Origin: Atherix ibis
Lineage: Eukaryota > Arthropoda > Insecta > Diptera > Athericidae
DNA length: 64,000 nucleotides
Assembly: GCA_958298945.1 (NCBI GenBank)
Contig: CATQJD010000001.1
Location: forward strand, 2,621,142 to 2,685,141
Direction: 5' to 3'
Part shown: piece after piece, positions 37,238 to 51,549 of the stretch
Numbering within the stretch: position 1 is the stretch's first letter
Layout of the letters: every line of letters starts with the position of its first letter
The notes under the pieces: generated by a model
Told to the model about the DNA's origin: nothing
Database searches by the model: none
What the model saw: the letters and a program-made list of their open reading frames with translations, nothing else
Translations under genes and position numbers: made by a program

Positions 37238-40200
37238 TTTAAATAAATATTTTCATTGAGAAAATATACTAAAAAATATAAAATTTCCGAAATAATTCAA
37301 ATTTTTCTATTAGATCCGGTGTACTTTCTCACCTATAGGTCGTATTAAGGCATCATTTTCCACATTTTATGTATCAAATTAAAGGCCTTGAAATTATCTT
37401 GGATTTGGCTGAAAAATATTTTTGATCACATTACACATTACATAAGAAAAAGTAATAATACTATAAGTGAAAGAAATTTATATAAGTATTTTTAGCAATT
37501 ATCCTTTTTGGACAAATTTTATCTTAAATCATAGAGTGAAGATTTGTCTTTGCGTATATGTAATAATATATTAAATATGTGGGGGCATCATGTAAATATT
37601 CAATTTTTTCAGATTCCTTTGTGAAAATTTCCTCTTCAAATAAGCTGAAGGTGAGGTGTTCGGACTCAATATCCTTAAGGACTATCAAAATTTTTTTAAT
37701 AGCATTTTATAGATAAAAGTATATGCTAGGTGTCCTTTGAATAAAGCTTCTGAGTATCTTTACAAATGAAGGAAATATTCAAAAAAGTTCAATGCCCTAT
37801 TTTGCTGCTGTTTGCTCAACGTAATACGCGTACAATACGTACTCTTCTACAAGTAATTGGGAGTTACTTCGTCAATGTACAATTATGTTAGGTATTCAAA
37901 GTAATCCAACAATTAGCATTTCTATTCTAAAATAAATCATTATATTTAATATATTAATTCATTTGATTTTATTTTCTGATTAACTTTTTTTGCACAAGAA
38001 GACTTCGAATTTTTATTGTATTGTATGTTGGAATGTAATATATTTGAGTGTCGACTTTATTTTTTAAAAACTATTTCATTATTTTTATATTATTTTACTA
38101 ATTATGCCAATAATCCTGCAGGGGTGATTTTGGTCCCTTTGTCAATCGAATAATCACCAATCGAAATTTTCTGTGTCTGCCTGTTAATTTAGTCATTTTT
38201 ATAGAATTGCCTTTTTTATTCCTACAATTGGAAAATCATACATGAAATGAAAATTTGTTTTTGTTTATAATCGTTCAGTAATTTTTGAGTATAGAAAAAT
38301 AGGACTTACGCCGAAAGTAGTCGTATTTTTGATTTCCAAATCTATTTTGCAGCCCAAGCAGATGTAAACATAACCGGGTTCAGTATAGCAGTTTTCCGAT
38401 TTAGTCTTAAGTAATTTTTACAACATTCCTATTTTGATTTCTACAATTGGAAGATCATTTATTTTGGACTAATCCAAAAAGTGCTAAACGTGTTTTATTT
38501 ACATAATTATTCTCCTATAGTAACGAATATAAACAAATTCGGCGGTCGGTGAAATTATTTTCTTATTTCAAAAATAGACTTTTTCTCAAATATGAACTGT
38601 CGTTGGACTTTAATTAAATTCCAAGAATATTTTCAGATAATTCGAGTAGATACACATTAATCAACTGAATCGACTGAGAGACGCCTAAAAACTGTCATTT
38701 CAAAATTACTCGACGGTTGGTGTTTGCGAGAGAGGATCTGCTGAAAATATACTCTCATAATCAGACGAAATTCACTATCGCTTTCAAACCATGTACTTCT
38801 ACTCGCTTATTAGACGCCTGTCGACCGCAAACATTCGTTCTTGCGGGTTCTCTTATAGTTGATTTACGAGTGAGACAGGCTCGTTCTCTCAATCACGCTC
38901 TAACGCTCTAAATATTGAGTGCAAAGACAAAAAGATACCAGATGTCAACAATCGAAAAATCGCAGGAATCGTATGCCCAACTTTTCCGGGATCAAAAAAA
39001 GCTTCGGCTTATTTGAAGGAGAAATTTTCACAAAGGAATCTCAAAAAATTTAATATTTACATGATGTCCCTACATATTATATTTTATATATTATTGTAAA
39101 TGCCCAATGACAAATCTTCACTCTATGATTTAAGATCAAATTTGTCCAAAAAGGAAAATTGCTAAAAATACTCATATAATTTTCCTTCACTTATAGTATT
39201 ATTAATTTTTCTTATGTAATGTATAACCGGATCAAAAATGTTTTCCAACTAAATTTTAGGCCTTTAATCTGACATATAAAATGTTAAAAATGATGACTGC
39301 ATACGACCTGTAGGTGAGAAAGTACACCGGATCTAATAGTAAAAATTTGGATTATTTCGGATATTTTATATTATTTAGTATATATTTTTTCTCAATGAAG
39401 ATATTTATCTAAAATTGTATAATCTAGATAGCCAGAGCTCATTATAAACTTTCATTTGATGTATAATTTGTTAAGATTGATGTGAAAATTTGGACTTACG
39501 AGCACAAAACGGAATAACAATTCCACAATATTCCGATTTTCCCAGAGGTTTTTTAAATTAGCTCACCACTACATATACATAATAGCAAGCTTATTATTTA
39601 ATCACATAGCCACACTAACTGCGGTGAATTTGGCACCTAAATTATTTCGATTGGTTTAGGAATGATGATCCTAGAAAAAATGTGTTCTGTGGTCGAAAAA
39701 TTGCTCGGCAACATTTATTGTATGCTAACAATACTTTTTGCCAATAACGACTTCTACAAATTTCGTTCTGCGTAATTGGTCAAATTGAATTTTAGTTCAC
39801 GTGACGAATTTTTCGGTTTTCTCGTGAAAGGATTAACGTATCGACTTTAATTTTTTTTTATTCTCTTGGAAAATGTTCATTCTTTACCGATAAGGACATT
39901 TTCCTTCTTTCGTCCTTACAAGGATATAGTTTTTCTGTTAATTAATTTTAATTTTCATTTTAAGAAAAAAAATCCTAAATATATATCTAGCTCCTCTGGA
40001 GCAGTTTTATCCTTATCGTCCATGCAAGGACAAAGAACTTATTTTTTCAAAAAATTCAAAAATCCTTAATAGCATAATTATACTGAAATCTTGTACTGAA
40101 CATTTTTACTGAAAATTTTTAATTGAACATTTTTACTAAAAATTTTCAATAAAATTAATTAGAAAAGATTTTTTAGTTTTTTTTCCGAAAATAAGTTGTT

Positions 40201-40830
40201 TGTCCTTGCAAGGACGATATAGATAAATTGGTATCCTGTGGAAAGGTAGCCAGATACGTATTCGGACATTATTTTAAAAAAAATAAAAATTAATATTAAT
40301 TAGTCAAAATACTATATCCTTGTAAGGACGAAATAAGGAAAATATCCTCATACGTAAAGAATGAATATTTTCCAAAAGAATAAAAAAAAAATCAAGTCGA
40401 TACGTTAATCTTTTAGCGAGAAAACCTAAAAATCCGTCACGCTAGCCAATATTTAGTGTGACCGATTACGCAGAACGAAATTCACAGAAGTCGTCGTTGG
40501 CCAAAAGTATTGTTAGCAGCTGAAAAAAGTTGCCGAGCGATTTTTAGTCCACGAAACACATTTTTTACTCTAGGACCGTCATTCTTGAACCGATCGAAAT
40601 AATTTAAGTGCCAAATCTACCACAGATAGTGTGGCTATGTAATAACATAATAAGCTTATTGTTATGTATATGTAGTTGTGAGATAACTTTAAAATCCTCT
40701 CGGAAAATCTGAATATTGTAAAATTTTTATTCCGTTTTGTGCTCGTAAGTCCAAATTTTCACATCAATCTTAACAAATCATACATCAAATGAAAGGTAAT
40801 AACGAGATCTAGCTGTCTAAGCTATGTAAT
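37238..40830 (+). repeat. Macrosatellite copy 12
   Basis: Core 37651-39000, palindrome 39001-41243. It is the first copy with the 33-bp core segment (38359-38391). Its palindrome carries a set of changes shared with copy 13: ACATATTATATTTTATATA near 39072, CATTATAAACTTTC near 39442, a shortened GATCCTAGAAAAAATG near 39667, and ACGCTAGCC near 40439. Confidence 0.95.
38359..38391 (+). other. 33-bp optional core segment
   Basis: A segment beginning CAGATGTAAACATAACCGGG and ending TATAGCAG lies between CCAAG and TTTTCC. It is present in copies 12, 15, 16, 17 and 18 (38359, 49080, 52671, 57097, 61642) and absent from copies 1-11, 13 and 14. It begins and ends with CAG. Insertion and deletion cannot be told apart without an outgroup. 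Confidence 0.88.
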
Positions 40831-43800
40831 TTTAAATAAATATTTTCATTGAGAAAATATACTAAAAAATATAAAATTTCCGAAATAATTCAAATTTTTC
40901 TATTAGATCCGGTGTACTTTCTCACCTATAGGTCGTATTAAGGCATCATTTTCCACATTTTATGTATCAAATTAAAGGCCTAGAAATTATCTTGGATTTG
41001 GCTGAAAAATATTTTTGATCACATTACACATTACATAAGAAAAAGTAATAATACTATAAGTGAAAGAAATTTATATAAGTATTTTTAGCAATTATCCTTT
41101 TTGGACAAATTTTATCTTAAATCATAGAGTGAAGATTTGTCTTTGCGTATATGTAATAATATATTAAATATGTAGGGGCATCATGTAAATATTCAATTTT
41201 TTCAGATTCCTTTGTGAAAATTTCCTCTTCAAATAAGCTGAAGGTGAGGTGTTCGGACTCAATATCCTTAAGGACTATCAAAATTTTTTTAATAGCATTT
41301 TATAGATAAAAGTATATGCTAGGTGTCCTTTGAATAAAGCTTCTGAGTATCTTTACAAATGAAGGAAATATTCAAAAAAGTTCAATGCCCTGTTTTGCTG
41401 CTGTTTGCTCAACGTAATACGCGTACAATACGTACTCTTCTACAAGTAATTGGGAGTTACTTCGTCAATGTACAATTATGTTAGGTATTCAAAGTAATCC
41501 AACAATTAGCATTTCTATTCTAAAATAAATCATTCTTTTAATATATTAATTCATTTGATTTTATTTTCTGATTAACTTTTTTTGCACAGAAGACTTCGAA
41601 TTTTTATTGTATTGTATGTTGGAATGTAATATTGTGTATTTGAGTGTCGACATTATTTTTTTAAAACTATTTCATTATTTTTATATTATTTTACTAATTA
41701 TGCCAATAATCCTGCAGGGGTGTTTTTTTGTCTCTTTGTCAATCGAATAATAACCAATCGAAATTTTCTGTGTCTGCCTGTTAATTTAGTCATTTTTATA
41801 GAATTGCCTTTTTTATTCCTACAATTAAAAAATTATATATGAAATGAAAATTTGTTTTTGTTTATAATCGTTCAGTAATTTTTGAGTATAGAAAAATAGG
41901 ACTTACCCCGAAAGTAGTCGTATTTTTGATTTCCAAAACTATTTTGCAGTTTAAGTTCTCCGATTTAGTCTTAAGTAATTTTTACACCATCCCTATTTTG
42001 ATTTCTACAATTGGAAGATCATTTATATTGGACTAATCCCAAAATTGATAAACGTGTTTTATTTACACAATTATTCTCCTATAGTAACGAATATAAACAA
42101 ATTCGGCGGTCGGTGAAATTATTTTCTTATTTCAAAAATAGACTTTTTCTCAAATATGAACTGTCGTTGGACTTTAATTAAATTCCAAGAATATTTTCAG
42201 ATAATTCGAGTAGATACACATTAATCAACTGAATCGACTGAGAGACGCTTAAAAACTGTCATTTCAAAATTACTCGACGGTTGGTGTTTGCGAGAGAGGA
42301 TCTGCTGAAAATATACTCTCATAATCAGACGAAATTCACTATCGCTTTCAAACCATGTACTTCTACTCGCTTATTAGACGCCTGTCGACCGCAAACATTC
42401 GTTCTTGCGGGTTCTCTTATAGTTGATTTACGAGTGAGACAGGCTCGTTCTCTCAATCACGCTCTAACGCTCTAAATATTGAGTGCAAAGACAAAAAGAT
42501 ACCAGATGTCAACAATCGAAATATCGCAGGAATCGTATGCCCAACTTTTCCGGGATCAAAAAAAGCTTCGGCTTATTTGAAGGAGAAATTTTCACAAAGG
42601 AATCTCAAAAAATTTAATATTTACATGATGTCCCTACATATTATATTTTATATATTATTGTAAATGCCCAATGACAAATCTTCACTCTATGATTTAAGAT
42701 CAAATTTGTCCAAAAAGGAAAATTGCTAAAAATACTCATATAATTTTCCTTCACTTATAGTATTATTAATTTTTCTTATGTAATGTATAACCGGATCAAA
42801 AATGTTTTCCAACTAAATTTTAGGCCTTTAATCTGACATATAAAATGTTAAAAATGATGACTGCATACGACCTGTAGGTGAGAAAGTACACCGGATCTAA
42901 TAGTAAAAATTTGGATTATTTCGGATATTTTATATTATTTAGTATATATTTTTTCTCAATGAAGATATTTATCTAAAATTGTATAATCTAGATAGCCAGA
43001 GCTCATTATAAACTTTCATTTGATGTATAATTTGTTAAGATTGATGTGAAAATTTGGACTTACGAGCACAAAACGGAATAACAATTCCACAATATTCCGA
43101 TTTTCCCAGAGGTTTTTTAAATTAGCTCACCACTACATATACATAATAGCAAGCTTATTATTTAATCACATAGCCACACTAACTGCGGTGAATTTGGCAC
43201 CTAAATTATTTCGATTGGTTTAGGAATGATGATCCTAGAAAAAATGTGTTCTGTGGTCGAAAAATTGCTCGGCAACATTTATTGTATGCTAACAATACTT
43301 TTTGCCAATAACGACTTCTACAAATTTCGTTCTGCGTAATTGGTCAAATTGAATTTTAGTTCACGTGACGAATTTTTCGGTTTTCTCGTGAAAGGATTAA
43401 CGTATCGACTTTAATTTTTTTTTATTCTCTTGGAAAATGTTCATTCTTTACCGATAAGGACATTTTCCTTCTTTCGTCCTTACAAGGATATAGTTTTTCT
43501 GTTAATTAATTTTAATTTTCATTTTAAGAAAAAAAATCCTAAATATATATCTAGCTCCTCTGGAGCAGTTTTATCCTTATCGTCCATGCAAGGACAAAGA
43601 ACTTATTTTTTCAAAAAATTCAAAAATCCTTAATAGCATAATTATACTGAAATCTTGTACTGAACATTTTTACTGAAAATTTTTAATTGAACATTTTTAC
43701 TAAAAATTTTCAATAAAATTAATTAGAAAAGATTTTTTAGTTTTTTTTCCGAAAATAAGTTGTTTGTCCTTGCAAGGACGATATAGATAAATTGGTATCC

Positions 43801-44394
43801 TGTGGAAAGGTAGCCAGATACGTATTCGGACATTATTTAAAAAAAAATAAAAATTAATATTAATTAGTCAAAATACTATATCCTTGTAAGGACGAAATAA
43901 GGAAAATATCCTCATACGTAAAGAATGAATATTTTCCAAAAGAATAAAAAAAAAATCAAGTCGATACGTTAATCTTTTAGCGAGAAAACCTAAAAATCCG
44001 TCACGCTAGCCAATATTTAGTGTGACCGATTACGCAGAACGAAATTCACAGAAGTCGTCGTTGGCCAAAAGTATTGTTAGCAGCTGAAAAAAGTTGCCGA
44101 GCGATTTTTAGTCCACGAAACACATTTTTTACTCTAGGACCGTCATTCTTGAACCGATCGAAATAATTTAAGTGCCAAATCTACCACAGATAGTGTGGCT
44201 ATGTAATAACATAATAAGCTTATTGTTATGTATATGTAGTTGTGAGATAACTTTAAAATCCTCTCGGAAAATCTGAATATTGTAAAATTTTTATTCCGTT
44301 TTGTGCTCGTAAGTCCAAATTTTCACATCAATCTTAACAAATCATACATCAAATGAAAGGTAATAACGAGATCTAGCTGTCTAAGCTATGTAAT
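40831..44394 (+). repeat. Macrosatellite copy 13
   Basis: This is a 3564-bp unit: core 41244-42564, palindrome 42565-44807. The core is strongly altered in its middle third: an inserted TTGTG near 41631, GGGGTGTTTTTTTGTCTC near 41716, CAGTTTAAGTTCTCC near 41946 and CACCATCCC near 41985. These changes are shared only with copy 14. It lacks the 33-bp segment. Confidence 0.95.
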
Positions 44395-47300
44395 TTTAAA
44401 TAAATATTTTCATTGAGAAAATATACTAAAAAATATAAAATTTCCGAAATAATTCAAATTTTTCTATTAGATCCGGTGTACTTTCTCACCTATAGGTCGT
44501 ATTAAGGCATCATTTTCCACATTTTATGTATCAAATTAAAGGCCTAGAAATTATCTTGGATTTGGCTGAAAAATATTTTTGATCACATTACACATTACAT
44601 AAGAAAAAGTAATAATACTATAAGTGAAAGAAATTTATATAAGTATTTTTAGCAATTATCCTTTTTGGACAAATTTTATCTTAAATCATAGAGTGAAGAT
44701 TTGTCTTTGCGTATATGTAATAATATATTAAATATGTAGGGGCATCATGTAAATATTCAATTTTTTCAGATTCCTTTGTGAAAATTTCCTCTTCAAATAA
44801 GCTGAAGGTGAGGTGTTCGGACTCAATATCCTTAAGGACTATCAAAATTTTTTTAATAGCATTTTATAGATAAAAGTATATGCTAGGTGTCCTTTGAATA
44901 AAGCTTCTGAGTATCTTTACAAATGAAGGAAATATTCAAAAAAGTTCAATGCCCTGTTTTGCTGCTGTTTGCTCAACGTAATACGCGTACAATACGTACT
45001 CTTCTACAAGTAATTGGGAGTTACTTCGTCAATGTACAATTATGTTAGGTATTCAAAGTAATCCAACAATTAGCATTTCTATTCTAAAATAAATCATTCT
45101 TTTAATATATTAATTCATTTGATTTTATTTTCTGATTAACTTTTTTTGCACAGAAGACTTCGAATTTTTATTGTATTGTATGTTGGAATGTAATATTGTG
45201 TATTTGAGTGTCGACATTATTTTTTTAAAACTATTTCATTATTTTTATATTATTTTACTAATTATGCCAATAATCCTGCAGGGGTGTTTTTTTGTCTCTT
45301 TGTCAATCGAATAATAACCAATCGAAATTTTCTGTGTCTGCCTGTTAATTTAGTCATTTTTATAGAATTGCCTTTTTTATTCCTACAATTAAAAAATTAT
45401 ATATGAAATGAAAATTTGTTTTTGTTTATAATCGTTCAGTAATTTTTGAGTATAGAAAAATAGGACTTACCCCGAAAGTAGTCGTATTTTTGATTTCCAA
45501 AACTATTTTGCAGTTTAAGTTCTCCGATTTAGTCTTAAGTAATTTTTACACCATCCCTATTTTGATTTCTACAATTGGAAGATCATTTATATTGGACTAA
45601 TCCCAAAATTGATAAACGTGTTTTATTTACACAATTATTCTCCTATAGTAACGAATATAAACAAATTCGGCGGTCGGTGAAATTATTTTCTTATTTCAAA
45701 AATAGACTTTTTCTCAAATATGAACTGTCGTTGGACTTTAATTAAATTCCAAGAATATTTTCAGATAATTCGAGTAGATACACATTAATCAACTGAATCG
45801 ACTGAGAGACGCTTAAAAACTGTCATTTCAAAATTACTCGACGGTTGGTGTTTGCGAGAGAGGATCTGCTGAAAATATACTCTCATAATCAGACGAAATT
45901 CACTATCGCTTTCAAACCATGTACTTCTACTCGCTTATTAGACGCCTGTCGACCGCAAACATTAGTTCTTGCGGGTTCTCTTATAGTTGATTTACAAGTG
46001 AGACAGGCTCGTTCTCTCAATCACGCTCTAACGCTCTAAATATTGAGTGCAAAGACAAAAAGATACCAGATGTCAACAATCGAAAAATCGCAGGAATCGT
46101 AAGCCCAACTTTTCCGGGATCAAAAAAACTCTTCGGCTTATTTCAAGGAGAAATTTTCACAAAGGAATCTGAAAAAATTTAATATTTACATGATGTCCCT
46201 ACATATTTTATATATTATTGTAAATGCCCAATGACAAATCTTCACTCTATGATTTAAGATCAAATTTGTCCAAAAAGGAAAATTGCTAAAAATACTTATA
46301 TAATTTTCCTTCACTTATAGTATTATTAATTTTTCTTATGTAATGTATAACCGGATCAAAAATATTTTCCAACTAAATTTTACGCCTTTAATCTGACATA
46401 TAAAATGTTAAAAATGATGACTGCATACGACCTGTAGGTGAGAAAGTACACCGGATCTAATAGAAAAATTTGGATTATTTCGGATATTTTATATTATTTA
46501 GTATATATTTTTTCTCAATGAAGATATTTATCTAAAATTGTATAATCTAGATAGCCAGAGCTCATTATGACCTTTCATTTGATGTATAATTTGTTAAGAT
46601 TGATGTGAAAATTTGGACTTACGAGCACAAAACGGAATAACAATTCCACAATATGGCGATTTTCCGAGAGGTTTTTTAAATTAGCTCACCACTACATATA
46701 CATAATAGGAAGCTTATTATTTAATCACATAGCCACACTAACTGCGGTGAATTTGGCACCTAAATTATTTTGATTGGCTTAGGAATGATGATCCTAGAGT
46801 AAAAAATGTGTTCTGTGGTCGAAAAATTGCTCGGCAACATTAATTGTATGCTAACAATACTTTTTGCCAATGACGACTTCTACAAATTTCGTTCTGCGTA
46901 ATTGGTCAAATTGAATTTTAGTTCACGTGACGAATTTTTCGGTTTTCTCGTGAAAGGATTAACGTATCGACTTTAATTTTTTTTTTATTCTCTTGGAAAA
47001 TGTTCATTCTTTACCGATAAGGATATTTTTCTTCTTTCGTCCTTACAAGGATATAGTTTTTCTGTTAATTAATTTTAATTATCATTTTAAGAAAAAAAAT
47101 CCTAAATATATATCTAGCTCCTCTGGAGCAGTTTTATCCTTATCGTCCATGCAAGGACAAAGAACTTATTTTTTCAAAAAATTCAAAAATCCTTAATAGC
47201 ATAATTATACTGAAATTTTGTACTGAACATTTTTACTGAAAATTTTTAATTGAATATTTTTACTAAAAATTTTCAATAAAATTAATTAGAAAAGATTTTT

Positions 47301-47958
47301 TAGTTTTTTTTCCCGAAAATAAGTTGTTTGTCCTTGCAAGGACGATATAGATGAATTGGTATCCTGTGGAAAGGGAGCCAGATACGTATTCGGACATTAT
47401 TTAAAAAAAAATAAAAATTAATATTAATAAGTCAAAATACTATATCATTGTAAGGACGAAATAAGGAAAATATCCTCATACGTAAAGAGTGAATATTTTC
47501 CAAAAGACTAAAAAAAAAATCAAGTCGATACCTTAATCTTTTAGCGAGAAAACCTAAAAATCCGTCACGCGAGCCAATATTTAGTGTGACCGATTACGCA
47601 GAACGAAATTCACAGAAGTCGTCGTTGGCCAAAAGTATTGTTAGCAGCTGAAAAAAGTTGCCGAGCGATTTTTCGTCCACGGAACACACTTTTTACTCTA
47701 GGACCGTCATTCTTGAACCGATCGAAATAATTTAAGTGACAAATCTACCACAGATAGTATGGCTATGTAATAACATAATAAGCTTATTGTTATGTATATG
47801 TAGTGGTGAGATAACTTAAAAATCCTCTCGGAAAATCTGAATATTGTAAAATTTTTATTCCGTTTTGTGCTCGTAAGTCCAAATTTTCACATCAATCTTA
47901 ACAAATTATACATCAAATGAAAGGTCATAACGAGATCTAGCTGTCTAAGCTATGTAAT
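44395..47958 (+). repeat. Macrosatellite copy 14
   Basis: This is a 3564-bp unit: core 44808-46128, palindrome 46129-48371. The core is nearly the same as that of copy 13. From about 46100 the sequence changes type and resembles copy 15 (CGTAAGCCC, CACAATATGGCG, AATAGGAAGC, AAAGGGAGCC), so a duplication boundary falls inside the copy. It has two private changes in the invariant block, near 45964 and 45997. Confidence 0.95.
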
Positions 47959-50900
47959 TTTAAATAAATATTTTCATTGAGAAAATATACTAAAAAATAT
48001 AAAATTTCCGAAATAATTCAAATTTTTCTATTAGATCCGGTGTACTTTCTCACCTATAGGTCGTATTAAGGCATCATTTTTCACATTTTATATATCCAAT
48101 TAAAGGCCTAGAAATTATCTTGGATTTGGCTGAAAAATATTTTTGATCACATTACACATTACATAAGAAAAAGTAATAATACTATAAGTGAAAGAAATTT
48201 ATATAAGTATTTTTAGCAATTATCCTTTTTGGACAAATTTTATCTTAAATCATAGAGTGAAGATTTGTCTTTGCGTATATGTAATAATATATTAAATATG
48301 TGGGGGCATCATGTAAATATTCAATTTTTTCAGATTCCTTTGTGAAAATTTCCTCTTCAAATAAGCTGAAGGTGAGGTGTTCGGACTCAATATCCTTAAG
48401 GACTATCAAAATTTTTTTGATAGCATTTTATAGATAAAAGTATATGCTAGGTGTCCTTTGAAGAAAGTTTCTGAGTATCTTTACAAATGAAAGAAATATT
48501 CAAAAAAGTTCAATGCCCTGTTTTGCTGCTGTTTGCTCAACGTAATACGCGTACAATACGTACTCTTCTACAATTAATTGGGAGTTACTTCGTCAATGTA
48601 CAATTATGTTAGGTATTCAAAGTAATCCAACAATTAGCATTTCTATTCTAAAATAAATCATTCTATTTAATATATTAATTCATTTGATTTTATTTTCTGA
48701 TTAACTTTTTTTGCACAAGAAGACTTCGAATTTTTATTGTATTGTATGTTGGAATGTAATATATTTGAGTGTCGACTTTATTTTTTTTAAACTATTTCAT
48801 TATTTTTATATTATTTTACTAATTATGCCAATAATCCTGCAGGGGTGATTTTGGTCCCTTTGTCAATCGAATAATCACCAATCGAAATTTTCTGTGTCTG
48901 CCTGTTAATTTAGTCATTTTTATAGAATTGCCTTTTTTATTCCTACAATTAAAAAATCATATATGAAATGAAAATTTGTTTTTGTTTATAATCGTTCAGT
49001 AATTTTTGAGTATAGAAAAATAGGATTTACCCTGAAAGTAGTCGTATTTTTGATTTCCAAAACTATTCTGCAGTCCAAGCAGATGTAAACATAACCGGGT
49101 TCGGTATAGCAGTTTTCCCATTTAGTCTTAAGTAATTTTTACAACATTCCTATTTGGATTTCTACAATTGGAAGATCATTTATATTGGACTAATCCCAAA
49201 ATTGATAAACGTGTTTATTTACACAATTATTCTCCTATAGTAACGAATATAAACAAATTCGGCGGTCGGTGAAATTATTTTCTTATTTCAAAAATAGACT
49301 TTTTCTCAAATATAAACTGTCGTTGGACTTTTATTAAATTCCAAGAATATTTTCAGATAATTCGAGTAGATACACATTAATCAACTGAATCGACTGAGAG
49401 ACGCTTAAAAACTGTCATTTCAAAATTACTCGACGGTTGGTGTTTGCGAGAGAGGATCTGCTGAAAATATACTCTCATAATCAGACGAAATTCACTATCG
49501 CTTTCAAACCATGTACTTCTACTCGCTTATTAGACGCCTGTCGACCGCAAACATTCGTTCTTGCGGGTTCTCTTATAGTTGATTTACGAGTGAGACAGGC
49601 TCGTTCTCTCAATCACGCTCTAACGCTCTAAATATTGAGTGCAAAGACAAAAAGATACCAGATGTCAACAATCGAAAAATCGCAGGAATCGTAAGCCCAA
49701 CTTTTCCGGGATCAAAAAAACCCTTCGGCTTATTTGAAGGAGAAATTTTCACAAAGGAATCTGAAAAAATTTAATATTTACATGATGTCCCTACATATTT
49801 TATATATTATTGTAAATGCCCAATGACAAATCTTCACTCTATGATTTAAGATCAAATTTGTCCAAAAAGGAAAATTGCTAAAAATACTTATATAATTTTC
49901 CTTCACTTATAGTATTATTAATTTTTCTTATGTAATGTATAACCGGATCAAAAATATTTTCCAACTAAATTTTAGGCCTTTAATCTGACATATAAAATGT
50001 TAAAAATGATGACTGCATACGACCTGTAGGTGAGAAAGTACACCGGATCTAATAGAAAAATTTGGATTATTTCGGATATTTTATATTATTTAGTATATAT
50101 TTTTTCTCAATGAAGATATTTATCTAAAATTGTATAATCTAGATAGCCAGAGCTCATTATGACCTTTCATTTGATGTATAATTTGTTAAGATTGATGTGA
50201 AAATTTGGACTTACGAGCACAAAACGGAATAACAATTCCACAATATGGCGATTTTCCGAGAGGTTTTTTAAATTAGCTCACCACTACATATACATAATAG
50301 GAAGCTTATTATTTAATCACATAGCCACACTAACTGCGGTGAATTTGGCACCTAAATTATTTTGATTGGCTTAGGAATGATGATCCTAGAGTAAAAAATG
50401 TGTTCTGTGGTCGAAAAATTGCTCGGCAACATTAATTGTATGCTAACAATACTTTTTGCCAATGACGACTTCTACAAATTTCGTTCTGCGTAATTGGTCA
50501 AATTGAATTTTAGTTCACGTGACGAATTTTTCGGTTTTCTCGTGAAAGGATTAACGTATCGACTTTAATTTTTTTTTATTCTCTTGGAAAATGTTCATTC
50601 TTTACCGATAAGGATATTTTTCTTCTTTCGTCCTTACAAGGATATAGTTTTTCTGTTAATTAATTTTAATTTTCATTTTAAGAAAAAAAATCCTAAATAT
50701 ATATCTAGCTCCTCTGGAGCAGTTTTATCCTTATCGTCCATGCAAGGACAAAGAACTTATTTTTTCAAAAAATTCAAAAATCCTTAATAGCATAATTATA
50801 CTGAAATTTTGTACTGAACATTTTTACTGAAAATTTTTAATTGAATATTTTTACTAAAAATTTTCAATAAAATTAATTAGAAAAGATTTTTTAGTTTTTT

Positions 50901-51549
50901 TTCCCGAAAATAAGTTGTTTGTCCTTGCAAGGACGATATAGATGAATTGGTATCCTGTGGAAAGGGAGCCAGATACGTATTCGGACATTATTTAAAAAAA
51001 AATAAAAATTAATATTAATAAGTCAAAATACTATATCATTGTAAGGACGAAATAAGGAAAATATCCTCATACGTAAAGAGTGAATATTTTCCAAAAGACT
51101 AAAAAAAAAATCAAGTCGATACCTTAATCTTTTAGCGAGAAAACCTAAAAATCCGTCACGCGAGCCAATATTTAGTGTGACCGATTACGCAGAACGAAAT
51201 TCACAGAAGTCGTCGTTGGCCAAAAGTATTGTTAGCAGCTGAAAAAAGTTGCCGAGCGATTTTTCGTCCACGGAACACACTTTTTACTCTAGGACCGTCA
51301 TTCTTGAACCGATCGAAATAATTTAAGTGACAAATCTACCACAGATAGTATGGCTATGTAATAACATAATAAGCTTATTGTTATGTATATGTAGTGGTGA
51401 GATAACTTAAAAATCCTCTCGGAAAATCTGAATATTGTAAAATTTTTATTCCGTTTTGTGCTCGTAAGTCCAAATTTTCACCTCAATCGTAACAAATTAT
51501 ACATCAAATGAAAGGTCATAACGAGATCTAGCTGTCTAAGCTATGTAAT
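47959..51549 (+). repeat. Macrosatellite copy 15
   Basis: This is a 3591-bp unit: core 48372-49722 with the 33-bp segment (49080-49112), palindrome 49723-51962. The left arm has CATTTTTCACATTTTATATAT, shared with copies 16-19. The core has TATAAACTG and CTTTTATTAAA, shared with copies 16-18. Confidence 0.95.
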
